NCBI RefSeq assembly: GCF_902859805.1
Contig: NZ_CADIKC010000006.1
Coordinates: 425,456 to 489,455 of the forward strand
Reading direction: 5' to 3'
Length of the DNA stretch: 64,000 nt
From: Paraburkholderia sediminicola
GTDB taxonomy: Bacteria; Pseudomonadota; Gammaproteobacteria; Burkholderiales; Burkholderiaceae
Positions 43,022 to 50,433 of this stretch are shown here, piece by piece. A program made the position numbers and the translations under genes. The first letter of the stretch is position 1. Each line of letters starts with the position of its first letter. Under the pieces are notes generated by a model. That model saw nothing but the letters and a program-made list of their open reading frames with translations, did not search any database and had not been told where the DNA came from.

Positions 43022-43123
43022 CTACATGTTGCGGATGCGGATATAGCGCTTGATGTCCTTCATATTCGCCATCACGCCGAGCACCAACGCCGGCAACAAG
43101 AGGTACTTCAGAAAGCCTTTCAT
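43022..43123 (-). CDS. 33-residue membrane protein in the hydrogenase operon
   Basis: A short gene supported by a strong GGGAGGCGTC site before ATG 43123 and by position, 74 bp after the protease gene and 24 bp before hypF. It has one hydrophobic helix (about residues 5-20, FLKYLLLPALVLGVMA) and a basic C-terminus ending KRYIRIRNM. Function is unknown. I recall similarly tiny proteins in actinobacterial hydrogenase clusters (annotated as a DUF6893-like family), but that match was not tested. It might anchor the soluble enzyme to the membrane. Confidence 0.7.
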   Translation of the reverse strand: MKGFLKYLLLPALVLGVMANMKDIKRYIRIRNM

Positions 43124-43197
43124 GACGCCTCCCACTTCAGTTATTTCACACCGTATCCGTGACGGCCCATCCCTCAGCCGCTCCGCTGCCCGATCGC

Positions 43198-43749
43198 TCA
43201 AGCAGCCCGTGCGGGCAACCGCTCCATCCTTGCCATCACAAGCGTCACAGCCAGTTCGACCGCCTGCTCGACGACCGCCGCCACTGTGCCGCTCAACCCC
43301 ATCCTGCCTTCCTCGCCGTGCTCGAACCCGAAGTCTTGCGGCTCGCAACCGAGCACGACAATGTCCTCGCAGCCACCGCCCAGCATCCGCACCGTTTGCA
43401 GCACTTTGGCCGGATCCATTTCGTGCGGCGACATCAGGATCGGCGCCGCATACGGATCACCCGGTTCATCGCCGTTGGCATCCTCAACGGACGGCTCGAT
43501 CACATACAGCGTGCCCGGCGCACCGCCGCGCTGTGTCGCGTCGATCAGAATCGCGCTGTCCACGCCGTCGAGCAGCGCATAGCAGAGATCGATGCCGCGA
43601 ATACCGAAGTCCGCCACGCTCACGCCGTCAGCGAACGCCGGCAACTCGCCCGCCGCCAGTTTCTCCCGTAGACGGCGCACCACTTCGACGCCGAAACCAT
43701 CGTCGCCGAGAAACACATTGCCGATACCCGCCACCAGAATCGCGCTCAT
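43198..43749 (-). CDS. Hydrogenase maturation endopeptidase
   Basis: A 183-residue HyaD/HycI-type protease starting MSAILVAGIGNVFLGDDGFG. It trims the C-terminus of the large subunit after nickel insertion. Candidate nickel-sensing residues are Asp17 in the GDDG loop (Glu in some homologues), the Asp of ILIDA and His of SPHEMDP. The large subunit here ends 25 residues after its last ligand His, a fitting substrate. It starts in an ATGA overlap with the preceding gene. Confidence 0.92.
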   Translation of the reverse strand: MSAILVAGIGNVFLGDDGFGVEVVRRLREKLAAGELPAFADGVSVADFGIRGIDLCYALLDGVDSAILIDATQRGGAPGTLYVIEPSVEDANGDEPGDPYAAPILMSPHEMDPAKVLQTVRMLGGGCEDIVVLGCEPQDFGFEHGEEGRMGLSGTVAAVVEQAVELAVTLVMARMERLPARAA

Positions 43750-45194
43750 GCATGCCCTCCTTTACGGCTGGCGTGACGGGACGAGCCGAATGGCCTGGAC
43801 GGGGCAGCACTACTGACCAGCGGCTCGATCTCGTCTGGCCCGAAGAAGAAGCGATGGCCAGGCATGCGTTGCAGGCCGAAGTCTTTGCCGGGGTCGTCGT
43901 CGACCGTCACGGCAACGTGCACGTGATCGTCGAAATCGCGCTCGATCGATTCGATCGTGGCAACCATGCCGCTCAGCGCGATATCGAAGATGTCCGCACG
44001 ACCGCGTGGACGCAAACGCACCTGATCGCCGATCCGTATCTCGACACCCGCCACCCGCACGCAAGCCAGATGAGGCCGGGCGTCGAGCTCTGCCCATGGC
44101 GACACCGGCATGGCGGGCATTTCCAGCGGTGAAAATCCGCCGACACTCGGCCCGTCGAGTACGCACACTTGCCGCAACGTGCCATGCAGCTTTTCCATCT
44201 GCTCGGCACCGAGACTTTCGGTACGTGCAAGCAAGGCACGCGCGCGCTCGTCCGTGGCGATCATTTCGCGCTTTTCGTCGTCGGTCATGGTGAGAATGCG
44301 CAGCGTGAGGATTTCGTCGATCTCCGTGGAGTCGAATAGATCACCCGCACTTTCAGGCGCTATCTGCGGGAAGTCGTAGAGAATGATCGGCGAGGCGAGC
44401 ATCGTGTCGGGCTGCTGTTCGTCACCCACGAGAACTGGCCACACGCCGATATTGCGGCTCGCGGCGGCAGCCGTGGCCAGCTCCGTGGGCGGATCGATAG
44501 AGGAGATCCACGTGCCGCCCTCGACGGTCAGCACCGTGTGACAGGACACCAGCGCGTACAGCGAAGCTGCATCGCGCTTCAAGCCGTGGGCATTGTCGAG
44601 CGGTGTCTCATTGACAATGCGCACCGTCAAACGATAAACGCCAGCGGCTACACTCTCAGCGCCCAATTCGACATGACCTTGCAGCGAAGCGCGGATACGG
44701 CGCAGAGCGCCACGCAGCGTGCCTTGCCTGTCAGCGAGCGGTTCGAGATCGCTGGCTGCATCGAACGAGAACGCGATCCGCAGCGGTGCGTCAAGCAGTT
44801 CACCCATCACCAGAACCGGTACGGCGATGTGCCGCTCGGCCGCTTCCTGCCATGGGGTGTAACGCCGCTCGTCGATATCGAGCACGGGCACGCTGCGCCA
44901 GGCAGGCTCACCCGACTCCGGCCGCGCGGCGGACCCTTCGTCCACGTCGAGCACCATCCGCTCGATCACCTGCAGAAAACCGGGCCGCACGACCACGCGG
45001 GTGTGCTTGTCGCCGCGCAGCAGACACTCGGTCTGCGTCACCCACGGATCGCTACCCGACGCCTCGGCATAGGCGCGCGGATACACGCCGCCGAAGGTCC
45101 AGCGCTGCCGGTTCTTCACCGAGGTCGGCCGGTACGGATACAGCATGTAGCCTTCGTACAGCACCGCCTGAACCACGCTCTCGACCGCATTCAC
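43746..45194 (-). CDS. Uncharacterised 482-residue protein of the hydrogenase operon
   Basis: It starts at GTG in a GTGA overlap with the previous gene, behind GAGGAGG. No known domain was recognised. The N-terminus VVQAVLYEGYMLYPYRP and VKNRQRWTFGGVYP is striking and probably conserved. The middle is rich in beta-strand patterns with many Asp/Glu, and LTLRILTMTDDEKREM suggests a helical part. The C-terminal 80 residues (VRLRPRGRADIFDIALSGM onwards, ending GHRFFFGPDEIEPL) form another probable beta domain. There is no signal peptide or membrane segment. Tight overlap with hydrogenase genes implies a role in assembly or electron transfer. Confidence 0.8.
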   Translation of the reverse strand: MNAVESVVQAVLYEGYMLYPYRPTSVKNRQRWTFGGVYPRAYAEASGSDPWVTQTECLLRGDKHTRVVVRPGFLQVIERMVLDVDEGSAARPESGEPAWRSVPVLDIDERRYTPWQEAAERHIAVPVLVMGELLDAPLRIAFSFDAASDLEPLADRQGTLRGALRRIRASLQGHVELGAESVAAGVYRLTVRIVNETPLDNAHGLKRDAASLYALVSCHTVLTVEGGTWISSIDPPTELATAAAASRNIGVWPVLVGDEQQPDTMLASPIILYDFPQIAPESAGDLFDSTEIDEILTLRILTMTDDEKREMIATDERARALLARTESLGAEQMEKLHGTLRQVCVLDGPSVGGFSPLEMPAMPVSPWAELDARPHLACVRVAGVEIRIGDQVRLRPRGRADIFDIALSGMVATIESIERDFDDHVHVAVTVDDDPGKDFGLQRMPGHRFFFGPDEIEPLVSSAAPSRPFGSSRHASRKGGHA

Positions 45195-45838
45195 GATATG
45201 TCCTCCTCGACGCCGTCGAGCAGGCTCGACACCGCCTGCTCCCAGCTCGTGAGACCCCGCCTGCTTTTGTAGCGCGATAGACGATCGAACACATCCCGGT
45301 GCAAACACAGCCAGGCGCCGTTCGGGTAGTAGCGGGTCATCATGTCGCGCCATAGCGCAACGGGTAGCCGGTACGCCGCTTCCTTGTGCCAGGGAATCGG
45401 CGCGGCCTGCAGCGCGCCGTCGTCTTCGCGATAGAACACCGTCCCGCTGAATTGCAGCATCAGCGGAATCTCGCCTTCTTCAAGGCCGTGAAAATATTTG
45501 GTTGCGGCCACATTGAAGTCGTAGCTGCACGGCACCGGCAAATCGAGCGTGCATTCGCCGGCAAACGGCGGTGCGACTATCGACGTATGCGCCCATAGCA
45601 GCGTACGCAGCGTCTCGCCCCAACGCGGTGGCGAACCGAACAGGTCCTCGAGTCCGTACTGCTCGGCGGGCGCGTAGCGGCGCTGCGTCGCTTCGATCTG
45701 GATCTGGCATTGCAACGTGATGCTGGCAATCTCTTCCTGCGCGGGCGTATTGGCGATGTGCAGCCTGAACGTCAGCAGCGGCGCCGCGGCAAACGGCACG
45801 ACTTCCGCCGACTCGACAGTGAACTCGAGATCAGGCAT
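45191..45838 (-). CDS. Uncharacterised 215-residue protein of the hydrogenase operon (DUF6084-like)
   Basis: ATG 45838 (MPDLEFTVESAEVVPFA) lies inside the end of the preceding gene (8-bp overlap). The sequence alternates in a beta-rich pattern (LLTFRLHIANTPAQEEI, ITLQCQIQIEATQRRY) with YDFNVAATKYFHGLEEGEIP and a C-terminal WLCLHRDVFDRLSRYK. No catalytic motif is evident. I recall such proteins, labelled DUF6084, in actinobacterial hydrogenase clusters, but this was not checked. It is probably a soluble accessory protein. Confidence 0.78.
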   Translation of the reverse strand: MPDLEFTVESAEVVPFAAAPLLTFRLHIANTPAQEEIASITLQCQIQIEATQRRYAPAEQYGLEDLFGSPPRWGETLRTLLWAHTSIVAPPFAGECTLDLPVPCSYDFNVAATKYFHGLEEGEIPLMLQFSGTVFYREDDGALQAAPIPWHKEAAYRLPVALWRDMMTRYYPNGAWLCLHRDVFDRLSRYKSRRGLTSWEQAVSSLLDGVEEDIS

Positions 45839-46466
45839 GGAGCAGGCCCTCCGGCAACCGGCCATGGGCCTTCAGCGCGGCGAAGAAACGATGAATCGAA
45901 TCCCACGCCTCCCTGCCGCCGGACAGTCCGCGCCACCGCGCGCGAATCACGCCGGTTAGCGCGTAACACTGGTCGATCGGCACACGGTAGTAATCGCGCG
46001 CGCCTTCGCTGCGGTTGACCAGCAGCGCTTCGACGTCGGGTTGCAGTTGCGCGAGCAACGGGTTTTCCGCGACCAGTTCGTCCCACGCCCGCAATTCCAG
46101 CAGCGATTGCGTGCCGCCGGCCGGTCCGGGATACAACGCCACGACGCGTTGCGCCGCGCTGTCATGAAAGAAGAAAGCGATATCGATGGGAATCGCCAGC
46201 GCGTCCCATTGCGCATCGCTCATGCGAAAACTGTCGAGATAGTGTGCGTCGCGCGGCACCGGACGATAGCGCGCATTCTGCTGACTGCCGAACAGCAGCG
46301 CGCACGCGCGACAACAACAAAAGAGCTGTCGTTTGGCGGTTTCGAACAGATGCGGATGATCCGGCAATAGCGGCAGGCCGCACAACTCGCACTGGATGTC
46401 GTCGGCTTTGCGCACGAATCGACGCAGCTGCGCGACCCAGCCGCGTGTCGGGGCGGCGGGCGTCAT
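45831..46466 (-). CDS. Cys-rich uncharacterised protein of the hydrogenase operon (DUF5947-like)
   Basis: A 211-residue protein in an ATGA overlap with the NifU-like gene. Residues 26-55 hold a six-Cys metal site of the form CxxC-x20-CCCxxC (Cys26, Cys29, Cys50-52, Cys55), which could bind zinc, iron as in rubredoxin, or an Fe-S cluster. Later parts (FFFHDSAAQRVVALYPGPAG, YYRVPIDQCYALTGVIR) look like a folded alpha/beta domain. I associate it from memory with DUF5947 proteins of the same type of cluster. A redox or metal-delivery role is inference. Confidence 0.78.
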   Translation of the reverse strand: MTPAAPTRGWVAQLRRFVRKADDIQCELCGLPLLPDHPHLFETAKRQLFCCCRACALLFGSQQNARYRPVPRDAHYLDSFRMSDAQWDALAIPIDIAFFFHDSAAQRVVALYPGPAGGTQSLLELRAWDELVAENPLLAQLQPDVEALLVNRSEGARDYYRVPIDQCYALTGVIRARWRGLSGGREAWDSIHRFFAALKAHGRLPEGLLHA

Positions 46467-47113
46467 TGCGCGCCGGCCTCGGTCCGGCTTGCTACCTCGC
46501 TTGTTACGTCGCTTACTACGTCGCTCGCTATCTGATTTGCTACGTGATTTGCCGCATCCTTTACTACGTCATTCAACGCCTCGGTGTGATGCGGCACAAA
46601 GCGCAGTTCATGCACATTGACGTCCGGCAGGCCTGCAATCTCGACACGCATCGCTTCTGGCGCCGCTTCGAAAATCGAGCGTTCGATTTCCTGCTGCAAT
46701 TCGCCCACTGAGTTGTGCTTGCCCTGCAAGCGGCCGGCCACGCCCACACGCACGGCCTCTTCCGCTGCGTCGAGCAGCTCGATCTGGATGCCCTGTACGC
46801 CGAGCAACGGCCGCATCTTCTCGACTGCACGCGATACGCGCGTCGGCAGATCCTGCGGATGCAAGCCGTGCAACAGCAGCAACGCGGACACACCGGCATC
46901 GCGCTCGAACGCCTCGATCATCGCGTCGTCCATCACACCCGCCTCCGACACGATCTCCATCAACCGTGCGAGCCCGTTCGTATGCAGATCGAGGACGACC
47001 TGCAGCAGTTCTTTGGCGGGCTCTCGCGCGCGCGGATCGTCGAGCGCTTCCAGCGCCGCAATCAACTCGTCGATGCGGTGTTGCTGGGCGACGACCGCGC
47101 TCTCGTTGCTCAC
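46463..47113 (-). CDS. NifU-like C-terminal-domain protein lacking the CxxC motif
   Basis: It starts at GTG 47113, in a GTGA overlap with the large-subunit gene, giving 216 residues. The first half is helical. The second half follows the NifU C-terminal pattern (VEKMRPLLGVQGIQIELLD, then ELQQEIERSIFEAAPEAM). The loop that normally reads GxCxxCPSS is GRLQGKHNS here, with no Cys at all, so this domain cannot hold an Fe-S cluster in the usual way. The last 30 residues repeat ASDVVSDVTSEVASR-like units. It may have kept only a binding role towards the hydrogenase. Confidence 0.8.
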   Translation of the reverse strand: MSNESAVVAQQHRIDELIAALEALDDPRAREPAKELLQVVLDLHTNGLARLMEIVSEAGVMDDAMIEAFERDAGVSALLLLHGLHPQDLPTRVSRAVEKMRPLLGVQGIQIELLDAAEEAVRVGVAGRLQGKHNSVGELQQEIERSIFEAAPEAMRVEIAGLPDVNVHELRFVPHHTEALNDVVKDAANHVANQIASDVVSDVTSEVASRTEAGAQ

Positions 47114-48924
47114 TTGTGCGCTCCCTGCATCAAACCAAAGGTCGGCGAGTGCGACGTATCGATCGTCTTGCCGTTGCCGACGTACATATGCACGCCGCAC
47201 GGCAGACATGGGTCGAAGCTGCGCACCGCACGCATGATGTCGATGCCTTTGAACTTGTCCGGGCCGTTCTCTTCGAAGATCGGCGTGTTCTGCACCGCGT
47301 CTTCATACGGTCCAGGCGTACCGTAGATATCGCGCGGATTGGCGTTCCACGGCGTGGGCGGATACGGATGATAGTTGGCAATCTTGCCCTCGCGGATCAC
47401 GAGGTGATGCGAGAGCACGCCGCGCACTGCTTCATGGAAACCGCAACCGATCCCCTCTTCCGGCACCGTGAAATCGCTGAACGTGCGAGTGCGTCCCGCA
47501 TGCAACTCGGCCAGCGCCTGCTCGGCAAAGTACAAGGCCGCTGCCGCCGAATAAGCCTGAAAATACGTGCGGGCGCGATCGCGTTCAATCGCATTGCTCC
47601 ACTTCGGAATCTTCCATTCGAATTCGACTTCGGGCTTGAGCGCGGTCTTCGGCAAATAGATCTTCACGCTGTGACCAGTCGCCTTGATATAGCCGATATC
47701 GACCAGACCCGCCAACGCAGTGGCCCACAAGCGCGCGATCGGTCCACCGCCGGTATCGAGCGCAAGGTGATCGCCGGTTCGCTTGTCGAGCCAGCGCGGC
47801 GACATCACCCACGTGTAGTTGCCTTCGAACTTACGCTTCTGCGGATGCGGCAACGTGGTCTGATTCCACGGATGCTTACGGTCTACCGGATTGCCGAGCG
47901 GATCGTTCTTGACGAAGGTCTCTTCGTGATCCCAGTCGTCGTAATAGGAACTGCCCAGCAGGATGCGGATGTTCAGGTTGATATCGACGAGATCGGTCGT
48001 CACCAGTTCGCCGTCCACCACCACGCCCGGCGTGACGAACATGCCGCGGCCCCATTGCGTCATCGTGTTGTAGCTGTAGTCGCACACGTTAGGGTCCTGG
48101 AACGACCCCCAGCAACCGAGCAGAATGCGACGGCGGCCGACTTCTTCGTAACCCGGCAGCGCTTCATAGAAGAAGTCGAACAGATCGTCATGCAACGGCA
48201 CGACTTTCTTCATGAACTCGACGTACTTCATCAAACGCGTGATGTAATCCGTGAACAATTGAATGGTGGGTACCGTACCCACGCCACCGGGATAGAGCGT
48301 CGACGGATGCACGTGACGCCCTTCCATCAGGCAGAACATCTCGCGCGTATAGCGGCTCACCATCAAGGTCTCGCGATAGAACTCGCCGGTGAACGGATTG
48401 AGCGCGGTCATGATGTCCGCGATGGTTTTGTAGCCGTGCTTGTCCGCGTGCGGCGCAGGTGTTTTCTGTGCCTTGTCCCACACGCCGGGATTGGTTTCCT
48501 TGACCATCCTCTCGCAGAAATCCACGCCCACGAGATTGTCCTGGAAGATGTTGTGGTCGAACATGTATTCGGCCGCTTCGCCCAGATTGACGATCCATTC
48601 GGCAATCGCCGGCGGCTTCACACCGTAGGCCATGTTCTGCGCGTACACCGAACAGGTCGCGTGGTTATCGCCGCAGATTCCGCAGATGCGGCTCGTGATG
48701 AAGTGTGCGTCGCGCGGGTCTTTGCCCTTCATGAAAATGCTGTAACCACGAAAGATCGACGACGTGCTGTAGCACTCCGCCACGCGGCGGTTCGCAAAAT
48801 CGATCTTGGTGTAAATCCCCAGACTGCCGACGATCCGCGTAATCGGATCCCAGTTCATCTCGACCAGCTTGCCCGGCGCTGCCTGGGCACTGGTGGTCGC
48901 TTCAGGTGCGGTACTAACGGCCAT
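47110..48924 (-). CDS. hhyL: [NiFe]-hydrogenase large subunit, actinobacterial type (group 1h)
   Basis: A 604-residue catalytic subunit. L1 is RICGICGDNHATC (Cys81, Cys84) and L2 is DPCLPCGVH (Cys573, Cys576), the four Cys ligands of the Ni-Fe site. The 25 residues after His579 are the expected cleavable tail. YSTSSIFRGYSIFMKGKDPRDAHFITSR and the L1 context are those of the group first described in Actinobacteria and in Ralstonia eutropha, which oxidises H2 at very low concentration and tolerates O2. AGGGAGAAGG precedes ATG. It is 48 bp after the small subunit gene. Confidence 0.94.
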   Translation of the reverse strand: MAVSTAPEATTSAQAAPGKLVEMNWDPITRIVGSLGIYTKIDFANRRVAECYSTSSIFRGYSIFMKGKDPRDAHFITSRICGICGDNHATCSVYAQNMAYGVKPPAIAEWIVNLGEAAEYMFDHNIFQDNLVGVDFCERMVKETNPGVWDKAQKTPAPHADKHGYKTIADIMTALNPFTGEFYRETLMVSRYTREMFCLMEGRHVHPSTLYPGGVGTVPTIQLFTDYITRLMKYVEFMKKVVPLHDDLFDFFYEALPGYEEVGRRRILLGCWGSFQDPNVCDYSYNTMTQWGRGMFVTPGVVVDGELVTTDLVDINLNIRILLGSSYYDDWDHEETFVKNDPLGNPVDRKHPWNQTTLPHPQKRKFEGNYTWVMSPRWLDKRTGDHLALDTGGGPIARLWATALAGLVDIGYIKATGHSVKIYLPKTALKPEVEFEWKIPKWSNAIERDRARTYFQAYSAAAALYFAEQALAELHAGRTRTFSDFTVPEEGIGCGFHEAVRGVLSHHLVIREGKIANYHPYPPTPWNANPRDIYGTPGPYEDAVQNTPIFEENGPDKFKGIDIMRAVRSFDPCLPCGVHMYVGNGKTIDTSHSPTFGLMQGAHK

Positions 48925-48972
48925 GACCTTCTCCCTGCTGACAAGTCGAATTCCGCCAACTACGCCGCCTAA

Positions 48973-50031
48973 TCAGCGACGGTAGCCGGTAGTGAGTTTC
49001 GAACCGTTGTGACGCCATTTCGGCTCGTCATTGAGCGTGTTGTTGGTCAGCTTGCGCAAGCTGCGAATCAGCGGACCATAGCTCTTGATGAGATTCGACG
49101 ACAGCACCGCTCCCGGCGGCTCATCCATGAACGGCATGAACTTGTCGGGAAAACCTGGCATCGTGCAGCCAATGCAAATCCCCCCTACATTCGGACAGCC
49201 GCCAATGCCGGCCATCCAGCCGCGCTTGGGTACGTTGCATTGCACGACCGGCCCCCAGCAACCCAGCTTGACGATGCAATTCGGGCTGCCGTATTCGGTG
49301 GCGAAGATCGCCTGTTCGTAGGAACCCGCTCGATCGCAACCGTCGTGAACGGTGCGCGTAAACAGCCACTTCGGCCGCAGCGCCTCGTCGAGCGGAATCA
49401 TTGGCGCGAGACCCGCCAGTTGATAGAGCAGGTAGAGCAGCGTCTCCATGAAGTTGTCCGGCTGCACCGGACAGCCCGGCACGTTGACGATCGGCAGGCC
49501 CGCTTTCGACTTCCAGTCCCAGCCGAGATAGTCGGCGAGGCCCATGCAGCCGGTCGGATTGCCTTCCATCGCATGAATGCCGCCGTAGGTCGCGCAAGTA
49601 CCCGCACCGACCACCGCCAGCGCGCGCGGCGCAAGCCGGTCGAGCCATTGCGGAATCGTGATCGGTTCCTGCGTATCGGGGTCGGTGCCCAGCGCGGCCC
49701 AGTATCCTTCGCGATTGATACGTTCGTTTGGAATCGACCCTTCCATTACGAGCACGAAATTCTCAAGCTCGCCACGCGCAGCCTGATGAAACGGTTTGAG
49801 AAACTCGTCGCCGTTTTCATACGCCAATACGGGGTTATGCAAATGCACCTTTGGTAGACCGGGAATCGCACCAAGAATTACGTCCTCGATGCTCGGCTGA
49901 GTCGCCGCGGTAATTGATACCGAATCGCCGTCGCAGCCGAGGCCGGCGGTAATCCAGATGATGTGCACTTCCTTGAGAGCCGGCGCGTGCTGAGTCTTGC
50001 GCCCATAGGGGACGTTGTCTGCTTCTGCCAT
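48973..50031 (-). CDS. hhyS: [NiFe]-hydrogenase small subunit, actinobacterial type, with Asp cluster ligand
   Basis: Start 50031 (MAEADNVPYG) has GGAGACACTCATC upstream; the longer form is rejected. The 352-residue protein lacks the Tat RRxFxK signal of periplasmic small subunits, so it is cytoplasmic. The first proximal-cluster motif is GLGCDGDS: Cys33 is kept but the second Cys is Asp36. A 3-Cys/1-Asp proximal [4Fe-4S] cluster is the known hallmark of the R. eutropha actinobacterial-type enzyme. Medial and distal cluster ligands are seen in VHDGCDRAG, NCIVKLGC and GGCPNVGGICIGC. It is the promoter-proximal gene of the 15-gene run. Confidence 0.94.
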   Translation of the reverse strand: MAEADNVPYGRKTQHAPALKEVHIIWITAGLGCDGDSVSITAATQPSIEDVILGAIPGLPKVHLHNPVLAYENGDEFLKPFHQAARGELENFVLVMEGSIPNERINREGYWAALGTDPDTQEPITIPQWLDRLAPRALAVVGAGTCATYGGIHAMEGNPTGCMGLADYLGWDWKSKAGLPIVNVPGCPVQPDNFMETLLYLLYQLAGLAPMIPLDEALRPKWLFTRTVHDGCDRAGSYEQAIFATEYGSPNCIVKLGCWGPVVQCNVPKRGWMAGIGGCPNVGGICIGCTMPGFPDKFMPFMDEPPGAVLSSNLIKSYGPLIRSLRKLTNNTLNDEPKWRHNGSKLTTGYRR

Positions 50032-50433
50032 GATGAGTGTCTCCACTGCGAACCACGTTCTTTTCAGGTCAGGCAAAGATACGTGGCGAGTGCCGCACGG
50101 CAGTCACGTGTCCAGCAATCGATCGATAGGTATTCCGCGCGATGCGGTTAAAACGATCGGATTTGCTGCATGTATTGTTGGGGATAGGTGCCCACCGTGA
50201 TGAGCCCGAAAAACTTTTTTGAGTATAGTTCAGCGATACGAAATAACCAGTTTCCGTAACTAACTCATTAAACTACGCGCAGCGTATTGAACCGATAAGG
50301 ACTCGACAGGCGTGCCTTCTCGTGCCTTCTCGTGGCTTCTCGTGGCTTTTGCAATTCTCTGACGATAGCCCTTAAGGGTTTAGCTCATCGCGCGTAAGCG
50401 TCATCAATCGCGATCGTTGATATGCCGTCACGC
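50032..50433. other. Hydrogenase promoter region
   Basis: This 402-bp region lies between the small-subunit start and the 3' end of the nickel permease gene and must hold the promoter of the 15-gene run. It has AT-rich tracts around 50200-50275, four 10-bp tandem repeats at 50311-50350, and the palindrome CCCTTAAGGG at 50369-50378. No TGGCAC-N5-TTGC sigma-54 promoter was found on the minus strand. No small gene is evident. Confidence 0.6.
50311..50350. repeat. Four 10-bp tandem repeats upstream of the hydrogenase operon
   Basis: The units CGTGCCTTCT, CGTGCCTTCT, CGTGGCTTCT and CGTGGCTTTT lie head to tail with one-base differences. The 10-bp period puts every unit on one face of the helix, about 280 bp upstream of the small-subunit start codon. 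Confidence 0.85.

Noticed and set aside
46966..48972. A 668-codon open frame on the plus strand
   Set aside because: It is antisense to the hydrogenase large subunit gene and shows only shadow composition (Arg, His, Ala) and no family motif.
48973..50031. A Tat signal on the hydrogenase small subunit
   Set aside because: The N-terminus MAEADNVPYGRKTQHAP has no twin Arg or hydrophobic stretch. The longer upstream frame also lacks RRxFxK.
50032..50433. A sigma-54 promoter for the hydrogenase operon
   Set aside because: No TGGCAC-N5-TTGC pair was found on the minus strand by eye, and no NtrC-type regulator is in the window.
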